Below, one piece after another: positions 8,991-18,972 of a DNA stretch of 64,000 nucleotides. The notes below the pieces were generated by a model. It was given only the letters and a program-made list of their open reading frames with translations, did not search any database and was not told where the DNA came from. Origin of the DNA: Liolophura sinensis. Taxonomy: Eukaryota > Mollusca > Polyplacophora > Chitonida > Chitonidae. The DNA is taken from the NCBI RefSeq assembly GCF_032854445.1, contig NC_088305.1, positions 30,344,628-30,408,627 on the forward strand. Reading direction: 5' to 3'. The position numbers and the translations under genes are program-made. The first letter of the stretch is position 1, and the number at the start of each line of letters is the position of its first letter.

Positions 8991-10250
8991 GTAGTCCTAC
9001 TTGTATATATCACTTATCATAGTCCTTCCTGTAGATATATCACGTAACATAGTCCTTCCTGTAGATATATCACTTAACATAGTCCTCCCTGTAGATATAT
9101 CACTTAACATAGTCTTCCTGTAATTATATCACTTAACATAGTCTTCCTGTAATTATATCACTTAACACAGTCCTTCCTGTAGATATATCACTTAACATAG
9201 TCCTTCCTGCAGATATGTCACTTAGCATAGTCCTTTCTGTAGCATACTGTCCTCTTGTGGATATATCACTTAACATACAGATCTTTCCTATAGATGTATC
9301 ACTCAATGTACAGTCCTCCTGTGGATATTTCACTTAACGCATTGTCTTTCCTATAGATATATCACTTAACGCACAGTCCTCGTGTGGACACAGCACGTAA
9401 CGTACAGTCTTTCATATAGATATATCACTTAACGCACAGTCCTCCTGTGGATATATCACTTTACGTACAGCCTTTCCTACAGATATATCACTTAACGTAC
9501 AGTCCTCCTGTGGATACATCACTGAATGCACAGTCTTTTCTGTGGATATATCTCTTAACGCGCCGTCTTTCCAGTGGATACATCACATAATATACAGCCA
9601 CCTTAATCCGATGATATATCACTTAACATAGTCCTAGATGTAGATACATCACTTAACATGGTTCAACTTGTAAATATATCACTTAACATAAGTGGATATA
9701 TTATTTATGATAGTCTTTCTTGTGGATATATCACTTATCAGTCCTCCCTGTGAACATATCACGTAACATAGTCCTTCCTGTAGATGTAACACTTACCATA
9801 GATAAGTCCTTCCTGTAGATATATCAGTTAACATAAGTCCTTCCTGTAGATATATCACTTAATATAGTCCTCCCTGTAGATATATCACTTAACATAGTCC
9901 CTCCTGTATACATATCATTTAGCATAAGTCCTTCCTGTAGATATACTACATAACATAGCCCGTCCTGTAGATATATCACTTAACAGTCCTTCCTGTAGCA
10001 TACAGCCCTCGTGTGGATATATCACTTGACATAGTTCTTCCAGTAGATGCATTCACTTAACATAGTTCTTCCTGTGGCATACAGACCTCCTGTGGATATG
10101 TCACTTAACCTACAGTCTTTCCTTTAGATATATCACTTAACGTACAACCCTCCTGTGGATATATCACTTAACGCATAGTCTTTTCTGAGGACATATCACT
10201 TAACGCACGGTCTTCCAGTGGATACATCACACAATATACAGCCATCTTAA
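8991..10250 (+). repeat. about 1.26-kb minisatellite, units of about 30-34 bp (forward block)
   Basis: The consensus unit resembles AGTCCTTCCTGTAGATATAT followed by CACTTAACAT. Two sub-types alternate in parts (CCTCCTGTGGATATATCACT and CTTTCCTATAGATATATCAC). A higher-order duplication is visible: the ATACATCACATAATATACAG landmark near 9580 recurs, slightly altered, near 10222. No coding potential is credible. Confidence 0.9.
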
Positions 10251-10587
10251 TAAGAATGTGGCACTTGTCAAGATGAATAAGTAAAATGAGTTTTGGACAT
10301 AGATTTCGGTGGTATTACCAATAAAGATGAGTTACCTTTTGTTTCCTTTACTTTAACACATCCCACCTGCAAATACATCACTGAAAACTTTTCCTTTTTG
10401 ATAATACATTTAACGTACGGCCTAAACTTACGGGGAAAATACTGTAGCTTCCTTCAAAACATCAATAAAAACACAGTATATTCTATGACTGTTTCACGTA
10501 GCTTGATGTCAAAGGCGGATTTAGTGGAGAATGATAGCGGGGGCAGGGGGCGACTATCACAACACATCAGGCTAGGGTCGCCCACGG
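10251..10587. other. spacer between the two oppositely oriented minisatellite blocks
   Basis: About 340 bp of non-repeat sequence separates the arms. An ATG-led frame crosses it into the second array, but it has no recognisable domain. Confidence 0.5.
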
Positions 10588-11112
10588 TGTTAAGTGATAT
10601 ATCTACAGGAGGGACTATGTTAAGTGATATTTCTACAGGAAGGACTATGTTAGGTGATATATCTACAGGATGGGCTATGTTAAGTGATATATCTACAGGA
10701 ACGACTATGTTACGTGATATATCTACACGATGGACTATGTTAAGTGAAATATCTACAGGAAGGATAAGTGGGAAGGTCTGTCAGCAACGTGCGGATGGTC
10801 GTGGGTTTCCCCCGGGCTCTGCCCGGTTTCCTCCCACCATAATGCTGGCCGCCGTCGTATAAGTGAAATATTCTTGAGTACGGCGTAAAACACCAATCAA
10901 ATAAATAAATAAATAAATAAATAAATACAGGAAGGACTATGTTAAGTGATATATTTACAGGATGGACTAAGTTAAGTGAAATATCTACAGGAAGGACTAT
11001 GGTAAGTGATATATCAAAAAAAAGACTTATGTTAAGTGATACATCTACAGGAAGGACTATGTTAAGTGATATATTCACAGGAAAGACTTATGTTAAGTGA
11101 TATATCTACAGG
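10588..11112 (-). repeat. same minisatellite in inverted orientation
   Basis: Here the unit reads GTTAAGTGATATATCTACAG, then GAAGGACTAT, the reverse complement of the 8991-10250 units. The array is interrupted by a SINE at 10769-10927. With the forward block it makes a very large imperfect inverted repeat. Confidence 0.9.
10769..10927 (+). mobile_element. SINE inserted in the inverted minisatellite
   Basis: It runs from GGGAAGGTCTGTCAGCAACG through CGGTTTCCTCCCACCATAAT and AGTGAAATATTCTTGAGTAC to an (ATAA)n tail. Array units resume directly after the tail, so it inserted after the array formed. It lacks the tRNA-like head. Confidence 0.9.
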
Positions 11113-12481
11113 TTCTCGGTCGTTTGGAGGAAATTAATATGCATTGTATACGGTAATATTTTTTGCCTCCTAAGAGCTTCTCTTGGGACATATTAGACAT
11201 TAAAGAGCTCTGTGGAGAAATCGTTGTCGGAACACTGTGATCTTTCTCTACCGCCGATCAGCCTGTTTGTTTTTAATTCGTTTTCTACACAGTATGTTGA
11301 CATTTATATAAAGACGGTATACAGAGCATGTACTAATGTATTTTCATGCAATCGTACCACGAGATCTATACCGTTGAAATCCTGCCTGCCTTTATTTAAA
11401 TGCCAGTATACTGTGAACATCAAATAAACGGACTGGATGCGAAACATTTCAGTTGAATGATTGAGGTTATTTGCACATTGCGGGCACCTGATACTAGAGG
11501 AAACCACGTACCAAGGACTAAGGCAAGTCACTGACATCTGTCCCCTTCCCAAGCTTTGTCTTACCTAAGCTGATTTTTGGGTATGGTACATTTATTCAAC
11601 AGAGATCAAGGCTGCAAGATTTAACCCTGGGAACCATAACTAAACTCTCAGCCAATCAGCATGGATTCTGTATCTATTTAAAGAGTACAAAGCAATAAAA
11701 AAATTATTTTTGGGGACCGGGTGAGGGTGGCTGGGTAGTATTTTAAGAGCCTATCTAAACACATAAGGTGGGGTTCCAAGGGCAGAGTTGGCCATGGAAG
11801 CTCCACGACCCTAGGCTGTTGTATGGTCGAGTTTTCATTCATTCAAAGTTAGATTGTGTTCCGGAGACGCAGGGTATTAAAGAGTTCGGAGCGGAAAGCT
11901 GAGAAAGAAATGAACAGGCTAATAGTCAGTGGACCGGGTTTAGGAGTCAGGGCTCGGAGTTTTAAATGGCTGCCACATGCAGATGTACGAGTCTGCTGAA
12001 TTTTTTTTTCACTCTGTTAAAAGCTTCGTAAAAGAGCCTTATCTCATCGAAAGAATTTCCAAATTTATAATATAATTTTGAATACTTTCTAATTTCATGC
12101 TAATTATGAAAAGAAGAAGAGAATCTTTAGACCTATAGTAGCCAAAGTTGTGTATTTAGCAAGACGCATTTATAGATAAATAAGAATCAGTCATAGGCAC
12201 TTCATCTGTCTGAATAAGGAATAATCATTTTATCTAACCATTAATATGTCACACACAAATTAAAACATACACCCGTATTATGCTGTATACCGCAACGTTA
12301 AACGGCGACAATAAATCATGCTGTCTTCAGATGTCAAGTCTTCTAGAGGATTCACAACACACAGATTGCCACGGGGCTACATTAATACAATAGAGGCAGA
12401 GCATTTTGAAAACAAATTCTTCCGTATTATATTCAAGACATAGGTTACACCAATAGATAGGCTATTTCATGCAGATAAAAA
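11113..12481. other. 1.37 kb without recognisable gene
   Basis: This AT-rich host DNA lies left of the Polinton-like element. No exon, RNA or repeat family was recognised. Confidence 0.4.
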
Positions 12482-12487
12482 TACATG
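12482..12487. repeat. left 6-bp target site duplication, TACATG
   Basis: TACATG directly precedes the element. TACGTG directly follows its other end at 20650-20655. They match at 5 of 6 bases, and the single difference (CpG versus CpA) is what deamination would give. Six-base duplications are the hallmark of Polinton integration. Confidence 0.7.
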
Positions 12488-12539
12488 AGTAGTATAGAAT
12501 GTTCCAAACGTGTCTCATTGGGGAGGGGTTTGTGGATGG

Positions 12540-12547
12540 ATTTGCAT
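12540..12547 (-). promoter_or_regulatory. octamer motif (ATTTGCAT)
   Basis: ATTTGCAT is the reverse complement of the POU-factor octamer ATGCAAAT. It lies 52 bp from the left tip, inside the block missing from the right repeat. Adenovirus terminal repeats use an octamer-factor site for origin function, so the position is suggestive, but a single 8-mer could be chance. Confidence 0.4.
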
Positions 12548-12576
12548 ATCGTTGAGTCCGCGCTCCTGCATACGTG

Positions 12577-12584
12577 TGACGTCA
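12577..12584. promoter_or_regulatory. CRE-type site TGACGTCA (left TIR, outer)
   Basis: This perfect palindromic CRE core lies in the left-only block of the terminal repeat. Two further perfect copies lie at 12901-12908 and 13025-13032. CREB/ATF-type factors bind this sequence; use here is inferred. Confidence 0.5.
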
Positions 12585-12637
12585 GTGCATGCGCGTTACG
12601 TCACACGTCACGCGAGGCGCACCAACGGACCAATGAG

Positions 12638-13100
12638 TGGAGCTCCTTCAGCTCCATTTCGCGCCAAAAGGGACCCATGGGTTCGCGCCAGAACTGACCA
12701 ATGGGTGAACTCCATTCGCAGCACACACGAGAGGAACTCCTTCAGGCGTGTCGGACCAATGAACAACCACGCGGTCTTGGTATGTTGGGGGTTGAGCAGC
12801 TCCTTATGTAGTAAAGGGGCCGAACGTGTAGCATATGGGCGGAGCAAATTGGGTGGAGCGGGTGTTTCGTTCAGTCCGCGCTCCCATAAGCGCATACGTG
12901 TGACGTCACACGTCAAGCAAGGCCAGCCAACAAACCAACTACAACACCTCTTTCAGCTCTTTCGCGCCAAAACTGACCAATGGATGATGTCCCTTTTGCG
13001 CCAAAACTGACCAATGGGTGTGCGTGACGTCAAGCCCGAGAGCACCTCCTTCAGCTCGATTTTACGCGAAAACTGATCAATGGGTGAGCTCCATTTCGAG
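12638..13100 (+). promoter_or_regulatory. array of E2F-type and CCAAT sites, left end
   Basis: Perfect E2F palindromes TTTCGCGCCAAA occur at 12657-12668 and 12960-12971, with a TTTTGCGCCAAAA variant near 12994. Each is followed about 6-8 bp later by GACCAATGG (CCAAT at 12698-12702, 12977-12981 and 13011-13015). The module CGCGCCAAAACTGACCAATG is repeated. E2F plus NF-Y (CCAAT) pairs mark S-phase promoters in animals. The array lies upstream of the polymerase remnant, so it could have been its promoter. Binding is inferred from motif identity and repetition. Confidence 0.7.
12896..12913. promoter_or_regulatory. 18-bp perfect palindrome containing a CRE
   Basis: ACGTGTGACGTCACACGT is its own reverse complement and centres on TGACGTCA. 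A diverged version occurs at 12571-12605 next to the same GTCCGCGCTCC sequence, showing that the left end contains a duplicated regulatory module. Confidence 0.55.
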
Positions 13101-13104
13101 CCAA

Positions 13105-13711
13105 ATCTGATGTCACGCGCAAGAGCAACTCTGTTTTCCCGCACGGTTAATTCGTTGAGGTCCGCGCAGCGTCGTTCAGTGAGCGAGGGGTATGAGAAAA
13201 AAAAGACAAGTGGGCTTAGATTAGCCATACAGGCCGCCTGGCCTGATAGACAAAAAAATCAATAACGTATTTTGTAAGCCCCCCATGGACGCCGGCTGCA
13301 CTTTCTTTTGAACTCCTGGAATTAGGATCATGTTAATGAGAATTTCATTATGTTGTTTAGCGTCCACGCGGTGATGCCCCCGTCTAGTACGGATACATCA
13401 CCTCAAAAAAGGACTTTTCTTTCTCAGTTGGTATACCCGAAAACTCACCGTACTATAAACATATGCCGTATTACGTACTATAAATGGTCCTATTTTCGAT
13501 ACTTGAGATTTACTGGTGAACTGCTTGCTGAGTGGCACAGCGAATGTTACATAGCGGTATGCTTCCAAGTTATAAGCTTATTTTGTACCTACATGTTGCC
13601 TAACACGTTTCTGTGGTCATATTCTCTGGATTTGGTGCCTTTTTATGTAAAATTGAATAAAAAAATCATTACTAGGCACCACAGATGGCGCTGTGCGGCT
13701 CCTCTAAGCCC
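13105..13711. other. element interior left of the polymerase; no gene recognised
   Basis: A 123-codon plus-strand frame (13350-13721) covers most of this stretch but has no recognisable domain and no integrase-like motif. A short segment near 13431-13456 (ATACCCGAAAACTCACCGTA) resembles the reverse strand of the 450-bp repeats near 485-515, hinting at an inserted relic. Base composition is AT-richer than the flanking viral genes. Confidence 0.4.
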
Positions 13712-15876
13712 AAATCTTTAAAGATAGCCGAGGATAACTCGGGTAACTACGAACTGAACTTGATCAAGCAACAGCTTTAACCCAACCTGGTCAAGGACGG
13801 TGATTTGGAGTGTTTTATCAAGCGTAACAATAACCACATGGCACTCCACACGCCGCAACCGAAATTTCTGGACATTCAAAATTACCGGGCCCCTAATTAC
13901 AGTTACGACAAGTGGGTAACAGCTTATGACTTCCGCGTCACCAAAGGAAAGTTTTGTTACAGCTACATGGACTCCCTCGCCCGGCTGGAGGAAACATCGC
14001 TCCCACCCCGCCACGCTTTCGATAACGATCTGACCCACCAGCCGGGCACGGGAGTACAAGACCCTGCAGGAGACGTGGAGGAAGCACGACATGCGTACCG
14101 TAAAAGATTTGCTGCGGTGGTATAATAAACTGGACGTGATCCCCTTCATGGAGGCGGCCGAGAAGATGGTGGTGTTCTACCAAACCATGCATGTCGGCGT
14201 CTTCAAAGACTGTATTAGCATACCAGGGCTCACCCTCCGCTACTTGTGTCACGATTTGCGCTCAATGTTCACGTTCATCCGTGAGAAAGAGAAGACATGC
14301 ACGACTGCCTAAAGAAAAACAGCGTGGGCGAGCCGAGCATCAACTTTCATCGGTACCACGAACGAGGCGTGACCTGTATACGGGGAGGTAAGCTCTGTCA
14401 GCAGATCGTTGGGTTCGATCCTGACGGATTGTGCTTGGCTTGCCTTGCCTCACCCATGCCGACGGGTCACTACATCCGATCGCGACGTGACAGGGAGAAG
14501 TTCGTTCCCTCCGGCACCGCGACGGAAAAATGGCTGGACTGGCAGTCGGGTCAGCTGGGGGTACCCATCCGCCACAGGCTGAACCATACCGAGAAATGGA
14601 TCGGTGATAGGCAACTCCCCGTAGACGGGTTCGCCAACATCGACGTACCTTCCACCGTCTTCCAGTTCCACGGTTGCTACTAGCACTATCACAGCTGTCA
14701 CCTGAATCACCCACGCCAAGGTGAGCTAAGCTACAACTACCGGCGAGGGTTGAAGCCTCAAGACTTGCGCCAAGAAGTGAGCAAGAACGAGGCCTACGTC
14801 CGCCACCAGGGGTACGAGCTGATATCCATATGGCAGTGCGAGTTTCTTCGCCTGCGGAAAACGAACCCGGCCTTGGGCGCCTTCCTGCAGCAGTACGGCT
14901 TACCCCCGCCACAGTGACAGCCCAAGACGGAAGGTCAGCTGGTGGAGGCTGTCGTTCAAGGCCGGTTGTTTGGCTTCGTCGAATGCGACATCCACGTGCC
15001 GGACCATCTCAAAGCGGGCTTTGAGGAATGTGCACCCATATTTAAAAACATCGATGTGAGCCGAAACCAGCATGGCGGAGTTCGCGGAGGTAAATAAGAT
15101 CATACCCGGTTCAAGGCGAATGCTGATCGGGAGGAAATTCTGTTGGCCACCCCCTTGCTCCAGTGGCATCTCGCTCACGGGTTGGTAGTGACCCGCATCT
15201 ACCAAGTGATGGAGTACACGCCCGAGCGAGACTTCCAAACATTTTCGGGTGCTGCCACCCAAGCCCGGCGAGAGCGGGACGCCGAACCTTCCAAGGCTGT
15301 TATCGGGGGAAAGGATGAAGCTGTTGGGAAATTCCAGCTATGGCAAAATCGTGACAAACCAAGACCGGCATGTGGATGTGAAAATCTATGACCTGACGAA
15401 GACGCCCAAGTTACTGGAGAGTTAACGGTGCAGTACCCTCGACCAAATCGATGACGACACTTCGAGGAGGTGTGAAGCAAGAGGACCATTCGTTACAACC
15501 TACCCTTGCAAATAGATTGTATGGTGTACCAGTATGCCAAACTCCATATTTTAGTGTTTTACTATGACTTTTCATGACTCGTTTTTTTAACAAGGCGGTC
15601 TTGCAGTACTGCGAGAGGGATACGGACTCCGCGTACATGGCCTGGTCTAACCCAGACTGGGAATCTTTGGTTAAACCTAAACTGTGGGCGTTATGTGAGG
15701 CGGAGCGGGACAAATGGTTGCCTCGACGCGACCACTACGATTTTCGTACACGTACGCCAGGGCTCTTCAAAGTTGAGTTGTATTCCTACACGCAACGGAA
15801 AGATGCTTTCGCCTATTTTTACGTGAAGCGTAAAGTACTGCCGGACAGTGTGAGCACCACCTGCCTGGATATTTGA
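13712..15876 (+). pseudogene. polB: protein-primed-type DNA polymerase B, broken
   Basis: Family-B polymerase landmarks occur in order but in shifting frames. An exonuclease-domain region spans about 13,730-14,400. The motif A-type segment VGFDPDGL (Asp at 14417) is followed by MPTG. A FGFVECDIHVPDHL stretch lies near 14,970-15,000. The motif B-type segment LLGNSSYGK is read from 15315, and the motif C segment CERDTDS has DTDS at 15619-15630. There is an in-frame stop near 13,780, frame changes between 14,100 and 14,300, further changes between 14,690 and 15,310, and a stop at 15423-15425 before motif C. The end at 15876 comes early after motif C, so the C-terminal domain is lost. In Polintons this enzyme replicates the element from a terminal protein primer. 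This copy cannot encode an active polymerase. Confidence 0.85.
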
Positions 15877-15936
15877 CCGGACTATCCCCGACGGTTATAT
15901 ACCATGCCCTTACAATGTGTTGCCGTTGAAGGTTAA

Positions 15937-15942
15937 AATAAA
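15937..15942 (+). terminator. poly(A) signal for the polymerase unit
   Basis: AATAAA lies 61 bp after the last polymerase frame. It faces the minus-strand signal at 15982-15987, as expected between convergent transcription units. Confidence 0.5.
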
Positions 15943-15971
15943 TTAGGTCAAAACACCACTGTATGCGAGTG

Positions 15972-16556
15972 TCATTTTCTCTTTATTCTTTTTTGTCTCA
16001 TAACGTGTGGAACAGGAGAAAAACATGGAAAGAAGGTTATTTTGCAGCCCATTGCCTGATAAAGTGATAAAAGACGGGGGCTGGGCCCCAAACTGGCGGT
16101 AACCCAATCGAACATCAATAAGTCGTTTTCGTATGTCGTGCTCGACGTGTCCAACGTATGTATGATAGCATCCATGGGACGACCTCGAGCCCGCCGGGTT
16201 AAGTTATATACACAATCTTGTCCGCACACGGCCGTGTCAAGACTCTGCAGCCGCCGTTCATTCCACGTCCAGTGGTGTGTCCTCCGGTTGAGCCAAGCAG
16301 TGATATCGGTGTGGAGAGGTCGGAGTACGTACGAATCAAAGCATTCTCTCCAGAGACGGATGGGTCTGGACACATATCTATGAAGACGGCTACCCAATGT
16401 TGTCCCAGGCGGAGGCACGTGCCTGTGTTGATGACGCCGGCCCAGGGTGTGTTGGTCACTTGGTTAGGGAGGTGGTCTCGAGTGTAGACATGCCCCCAGC
16501 ACGGTGCGGGTAAACACGTCCGCCTGTAGCACACGTCGCAACTGCACAGTTTCCAT
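15972..16556 (-). pseudogene. adenain-like cysteine protease (Polinton PRO), frameshifted
   Basis: Two overlapping minus-strand frames carry the two halves of a C5-type protease. The upstream half has CLRLGQHWVAVFIDM, with a catalytic-type His at codon 16399. The downstream half has LQSLDTAVCGQDCVYNL, with the catalytic-type Cys at codon 16226 preceded by a Gln as in the oxyanion hole. A likely start Met lies at 16556 (METVQLRR). At least two frame changes separate start, His and Cys segments. Family members cleave virion precursors during maturation. It lies directly after, and here in frame with, the capsid remnant. Confidence 0.7.
15982..15987 (-). terminator. poly(A) signal for the leftward virion gene block
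   Basis: TTTATT on the plus strand is AATAAA on the minus strand. It lies at the 3' end of the protease remnant and only 40 bp from the oppositely directed signal of the polymerase, which gives compact convergent termination. Confidence 0.5.
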
Positions 16557-17357
16557 GTTGTTCTGCTTTTTCAACTGGCGAAGCCACAGAGCACTTTTTG
16601 TTTTGGCTTTGTCTATTTCTATGATATTGCTTAATTCGACATGGCACACCACGTTAATGGTTTCCGGCAGTGGCCTGGCAAACCGCATCTCCAGGCGCAA
16701 ATCACCTTTCTGGACCAGGTTCAATTGGTGATCGTCTTGGAGGTTGAGGGTCAAGTCAAAGCAAAACAGCATGTTGCCTTTGGGGAACGCGGCGCAAAGC
16801 TTGGAGATTCCCTTGTCGTGAAGCACTTTTCCCGTGTTCATGTACGTTTTCATGAAATTCCCCGTCTCGAAGTCGGGTGTCAGGGGCTTGGCAGGAATTT
16901 GACGTCCGCTGACTTGCAAGGCGACGAAGTTGCCGAAGAAGTGCTGGAAATGGAACCGGCTTTTAGCGTAGCTGCCGTCAAAAATCGTGTTGCTCACACA
17001 TCCCAACTCTAAACATGTCGGTAAACTGCCCAGAAATAGGTTTTGTTCGATGATGCGGGTGTGGCCTTTGCGCACGGAGAAATACTTGGTTAGCATGCGG
17101 CGGATAAGGTACTTGGCAGGGGCTTTAGCCAACGCTTTTAAATACTCCAGCTGAACACTGTTGGTGATTTTAACTTTGCGCACAAAGATCAACACTTCCT
17201 CCAAGCGGGTCTTGTTGTCGGGGCCTTCCTCACCGGACATCAGGGCAAGCGCGTCCTTGGACGAGGTGGGACGGATGTGGATGCTCACGTTGTTCAGCAG
17301 GTGGCGCCGTTGCAGGAACATGTCGCAGTGCAGGCGTCCCAGAACCGTGGCGATAGC
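16557..17357 (-). pseudogene. capsid-like protein (F54H12.2-like family), N-terminally truncated
   Basis: About 265 codons are continuous on the minus strand. Landmarks are LGRLHCDMF at the start, RPTSSKDALALMSG, an NLFLGSLP segment, FNG-like FDGSYAKSRFHFQHF, and VVCHVELSNIIEIDK near the end. I recognise this as the conserved C-terminal part of the protein family annotated F54H12.2-like in invertebrates. From gene order I interpret it as the major capsid protein of Polinton-type elements; a structural match would be needed to prove that. An in-frame stop (TAG) lies just upstream of codon 17357, and the preceding DNA belongs to the next gene, so the N-terminal part has been deleted. The original stop also appears lost, because the frame runs on into the protease start. 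Confidence 0.7.
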
Positions 17358-17761
17358 TAACTATATCCGGTGCGGAGAGGGGTCTGGTGCGTCGAGGTTG
17401 GCGAGGGAGAGTACGGCTTCTGGGCCCAACGGGCAGGCGAAGACAAATGGGAGTGGCGCGTTTTCTTGGTCCTCCGTGCAGGTGACGAGTTGGAGCGGTG
17501 TGTCGGACCTTCCACTTTATAAACGTCCTTCCCACCCCGTTCAGCTCGCCCAGCATCCTGCACTGGGCGTAGCGACGGGCTTTGACCACCAGCTGTTCCG
17601 CCCACCCCAAGAGCGCGTCGTTCCAAGGCCTGGCTCACAGGCACTCTCTCGTACCAAACGTCGTCCATGACTTTCAGTCCGGCACGTGATGCAGTTTTAC
17701 CCAACGCTTTCACAGTCGGCTTTAACAAGGGCTGTGCCATTTTGATGAAACTGCCGAGCAA
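17358..17761 (-). pseudogene. small basic virion-type protein, 3' end lost
   Basis: The first 55 or so residues are lysine/arginine-rich and amphipathic (MAQPLLKPTVKALGKTASRA then GLKVMDDV), like small basic core or cement proteins encoded next to the capsid gene in these elements. After about residue 50 the frame turns to low-complexity Pro/Ser/Arg sequence with no family resemblance and ends at the capsid deletion junction. The exact role is inferred from position and composition. Confidence 0.5.
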
Positions 17762-17804
17762 GCCGTGACTGCGCTGTACAACGGCACCTCAACACAAAAG
17801 TAAC

Positions 17805-18659
17805 TCACCTCAGCCGGCTTGCTTGGTGTAATTTGTGTGGATGCAGGATCGGCACATGGCGGAGTCGTCTACGACGTTCATTGCACAGGTAATGCGTCCC
17901 GCTGTTGAAAGTGAAGTGTGATCGCCACTTTACTGCGTTCAAATGCGCCGGGTTGGAATGCTTGCGCCGTACGGGAATGTATCCCACGTGTTGGAAGGTG
18001 TTGTAGATGTGTTGACCGTACTTCCCATTCCTGGTGACCAGCGACAGCAGCGGCGCCAGCGTACCTTCCACCAGAAAAGGTTCGACAATGTCCGTGTACG
18101 CGTACAGCTTGGGTATGGTGGCACGGAAATCCTCGGCACCGATATGCGGCAGATCCGCCGGCCCCATGAACCAATCGTGCGTTAAATTCATGAGCTGCTT
18201 CAGAAGTGGGCTGAGCCCGAGCCCCAGTTGTTTCCGAAAGCGCAGACTGTATTTCCGCTGCACGTCAAAATCCGCACCGAACGTCAAATCACCGGCGTGA
18301 GCCTTGAGTAAAAGGATGCGTGTGTGTGTCAACAAGTCAGTCAGGCCCTTGGCGAGGTCTTTGGGTGAAGGGTAATATCCTGCCGGTAATGTTAAATTAT
18401 GCTTAGCGCGGTGCGGGTTCTCTTTGGCGTCTAAGACATACAACACTTCGTCTTGCCGCTCGTTGAACAAGGTATGGTAGTATTGTATTTCTACAAGCCC
18501 ACATTTCCAGTCACCAGTCAAATGCATGGGCTGTGACAGTTGGGTGGTGAAATGCATCAAGGTATTGCTGGGGAAGTAGTCGAGTGAGCTGTTACTGGGC
18601 AGCGGTAACGTAAAACATGTTGGTGAGGTGATCTCCGGGCGGACTGACCGTCTTTCCAT
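17805..18659 (-). pseudogene. penton / minor capsid-like protein, frameshifted C-terminus
   Basis: A 284-codon minus-strand frame begins near FTLPLPSNSSLDYFPSNT and contains GDWKCGLVEIQY, a KLYAYTDIVEPFLVEGTLAP segment and a TFQHVGYIPVRRKH segment. This is the conserved protein that accompanies the capsid gene in Polinton-like elements, and I take it as the minor capsid (penton) protein by position. After YIPVRRKH (about 17,950) the expected terminal strand KVAITLHFQQ is found in another frame (about 17,880-17,950), so one frameshift destroys the natural C-terminus. The rest reads without stops, the best preserved gene of the element. Confidence 0.65.
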
Positions 18660-18972
18660 CTGGCGCCGGTATGTAATGCGGACTTCACTTTAGCGGGGGC
18701 ACGATGGCTGGAGACGGACGCAGTCCAGGTCGCCGCTATTGTCGTCCCTTGGGTTGGCCTTGTGTGGTGGTGGTGGTAGTAGTGGTTTTGACGGGAGGAG
18801 GAGGGCGAGATTGGCCTGGCAGAGACCGTGATCTGGCAGGGGATGTTTTCGTCTCGGCTGGTTTGTCCATTTTACTGGACACGGGGTACGGGAGACGGGT
18901 ACGGAGGTGGTGGACGCGTGAGCGTGTCTAAGAGCCGTGACTCCACCAAGGCCATTTTCTTGGCGTCCCGCT
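18660..18972. other. intergenic within element, GC-rich; nothing recognised
   Basis: This is about 310 bp between two leftward genes, with a GTGGTGGTGGTAGTAGTGG low-complexity tract near 18,762-18,785. It may contain the promoter of the penton-like gene; no clear TATA is seen. Confidence 0.4.

Larger units (their letters stand above)
12488..12750 (+). repeat. left terminal inverted repeat
   Basis: The outermost 36 bp match the reverse complement of the right end with few differences. After an approximately 70-bp block present only on the left (12,540-12,610), pairing resumes through GGACCAATG, TCAGCTCCAT, CGCGCCAAAA and ACTGACCAATGGGTGA. Similarity fades beyond about 12,750. Confidence 0.85.

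Noticed and set aside
8991-10250. CRISPR-like array (about 30-bp repeats with partner segments)
   Set aside because: The repeats are contiguous and degenerate with no unique spacers, and the context is animal DNA.
12510-13010. 166-codon plus frame in the left terminal repeat
   Set aside because: It is built from repeated regulatory modules and lacks protein-like features.
13350-13721. 123-codon plus frame as an integrase or novel viral gene
   Set aside because: No zinc-binding HHCC or DDE pattern and no family resemblance; AT-rich and probably open by chance.
14340-15489. Minus-strand frames up to 190 codons across the polymerase
   Set aside because: GC-rich antisense shadows; the plus strand carries recognisable polymerase motifs.
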